DNA of 64,000 bases from Clarkia xantiana subsp. parviflora (taxonomy: Eukaryota > Streptophyta > Magnoliopsida > Myrtales > Onagraceae), in contig JAPTYO010000059.1 of assembly GCA_036873135.1 (NCBI GenBank), positions 13,881,066 to 13,945,065 of the forward strand, read 5' to 3'. Positions 63,559 to 64,000 of the stretch are shown here, one piece after another. How positions within the stretch are numbered: the first letter of the stretch is position 1; the number at the start of each line of letters is the position of its first letter. The notes under the pieces were generated by a model. That model was given only the letters and a program-made list of their open reading frames with translations. It was not told the origin of the DNA and did not search any database. The position numbers and the translations under genes are program-made.

Positions 63559-64000
63559 ATTGTATTTGTATTTGTATTTGTATTTGAGTTACCAAACATA
63601 GGTATTTGAGTGAGTTGTCCCCAAAAAAAAAAAAGCTGTTATGTTACAATTTATACTTTTTCAACTATAATTTATACTTTTTCAAAATTTTAAAGTTTTA
63701 CATATGTTACAATTAAGTTCATATCTCGTAGAAAAAAAGCAATATCAGTATATGCTACTCGATAAGAAAGTTTTGGATAAGAATAGCACATAAGCCAAGT
63801 TGAGGGTAACTAGTAACAATTTATAGTTGTTTTTTTTTCGTCTTTAATTAATTTTCCTGTTCGTACGGATTGCTTCAAGGAAATAACCTCGTTCGGCTTA
63901 TATCTTGTTTCATGTTCTTCCCTGAATTTAACGAGATTTTCTCTGCGATTCTCGTTCCAAAGCAAATACTTCTTCCAATTTCACAACTCTATCAACAGTC
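63559..64000. other. A/T-rich end of window, no gene seen
   Basis: (TTTGTA)n, an A run, a short direct repeat (ACTATAATTTATACTTTTTC twice near 63645-63685) and a segment similar to 4905-4960. The last 150 bases are less A/T-rich and could approach a gene beyond the window. Confidence 0.4.

Overview
The window is plant nuclear DNA, almost certainly from a eudicot. It holds two recognisable host genes, both plant-specific families: a FANTASTIC FOUR (FAF)-like gene and a membrane-anchored ubiquitin-fold (MUB) gene. Nearly everything else is layered transposable elements: three Ty3/gypsy elements of the Tat clade, one Ty1/copia element, a run of Helitron-like elements, and several DNA-transposon relics. 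The species cannot be named from the sequence.

Layout. 1-5.1 kb: A/T-rich DNA with a foldback element (834-1530), a TIR element (2518-3236) and a Mutator-like element (3542-4881) that contains a 5'-truncated LINE RNase H segment. 5.1-15.4 kb: an Ogre/Tat-type LTR element (TSD TAAGA, tRNA-Arg primer site) with a decayed interior, an 89-bp minisatellite and a hAT MITE inside its 3' LTR. 15.5-42.7 kb: four candidate Helitrons placed head to tail on the minus strand, marked by four GC-rich hairpins next to CTAG. The second one is interrupted by a full-length Tat element on the minus strand (16906-27476, TSD TAAAT) and by an apparently intact copia element (29781-34494, TSD TGCGC). 46.2-46.9 kb: the FAF-like gene. 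46.9-58.9 kb: a PIF/Harbinger-type MITE starting 51 bp past the FAF stop codon, split by an 11-kb non-autonomous Tat element (47073-58083, TSD ATACC). 59-60.6 kb: a three-deep nest of DNA transposons. 61.5-62.5 kb: the MUB gene (3 exons). 63.2-63.6 kb: another palindromic MITE.

Main observations. Both younger Tat elements carry a long multi-exon gene antisense to gag-pol (841 and 672 codons when spliced). Both stay open and in frame across every predicted intron, while the sense gag-pol of one is broken and that of the other lacks reverse transcriptase and integrase. The 11-kb element encodes Gag, protease and then a second Gag-like domain with its own zinc knuckle where reverse transcriptase would be expected. 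Its LTRs carry eight tandem palindromes. The MUB gene has a 138-bp tandem duplication that creates a decoy copy of its exon-2 acceptor, leading to an immediate in-frame stop.

How the parts work together. The two host genes are independent. FAF-like proteins act in shoot-meristem regulation; MUB proteins are prenylated ubiquitin-fold proteins that tether E2 enzymes to the plasma membrane. The retroelements form an ecosystem: near-identical LTRs on elements with dead or missing polymerase genes imply mobilisation in trans by autonomous Tat relatives elsewhere in the genome.
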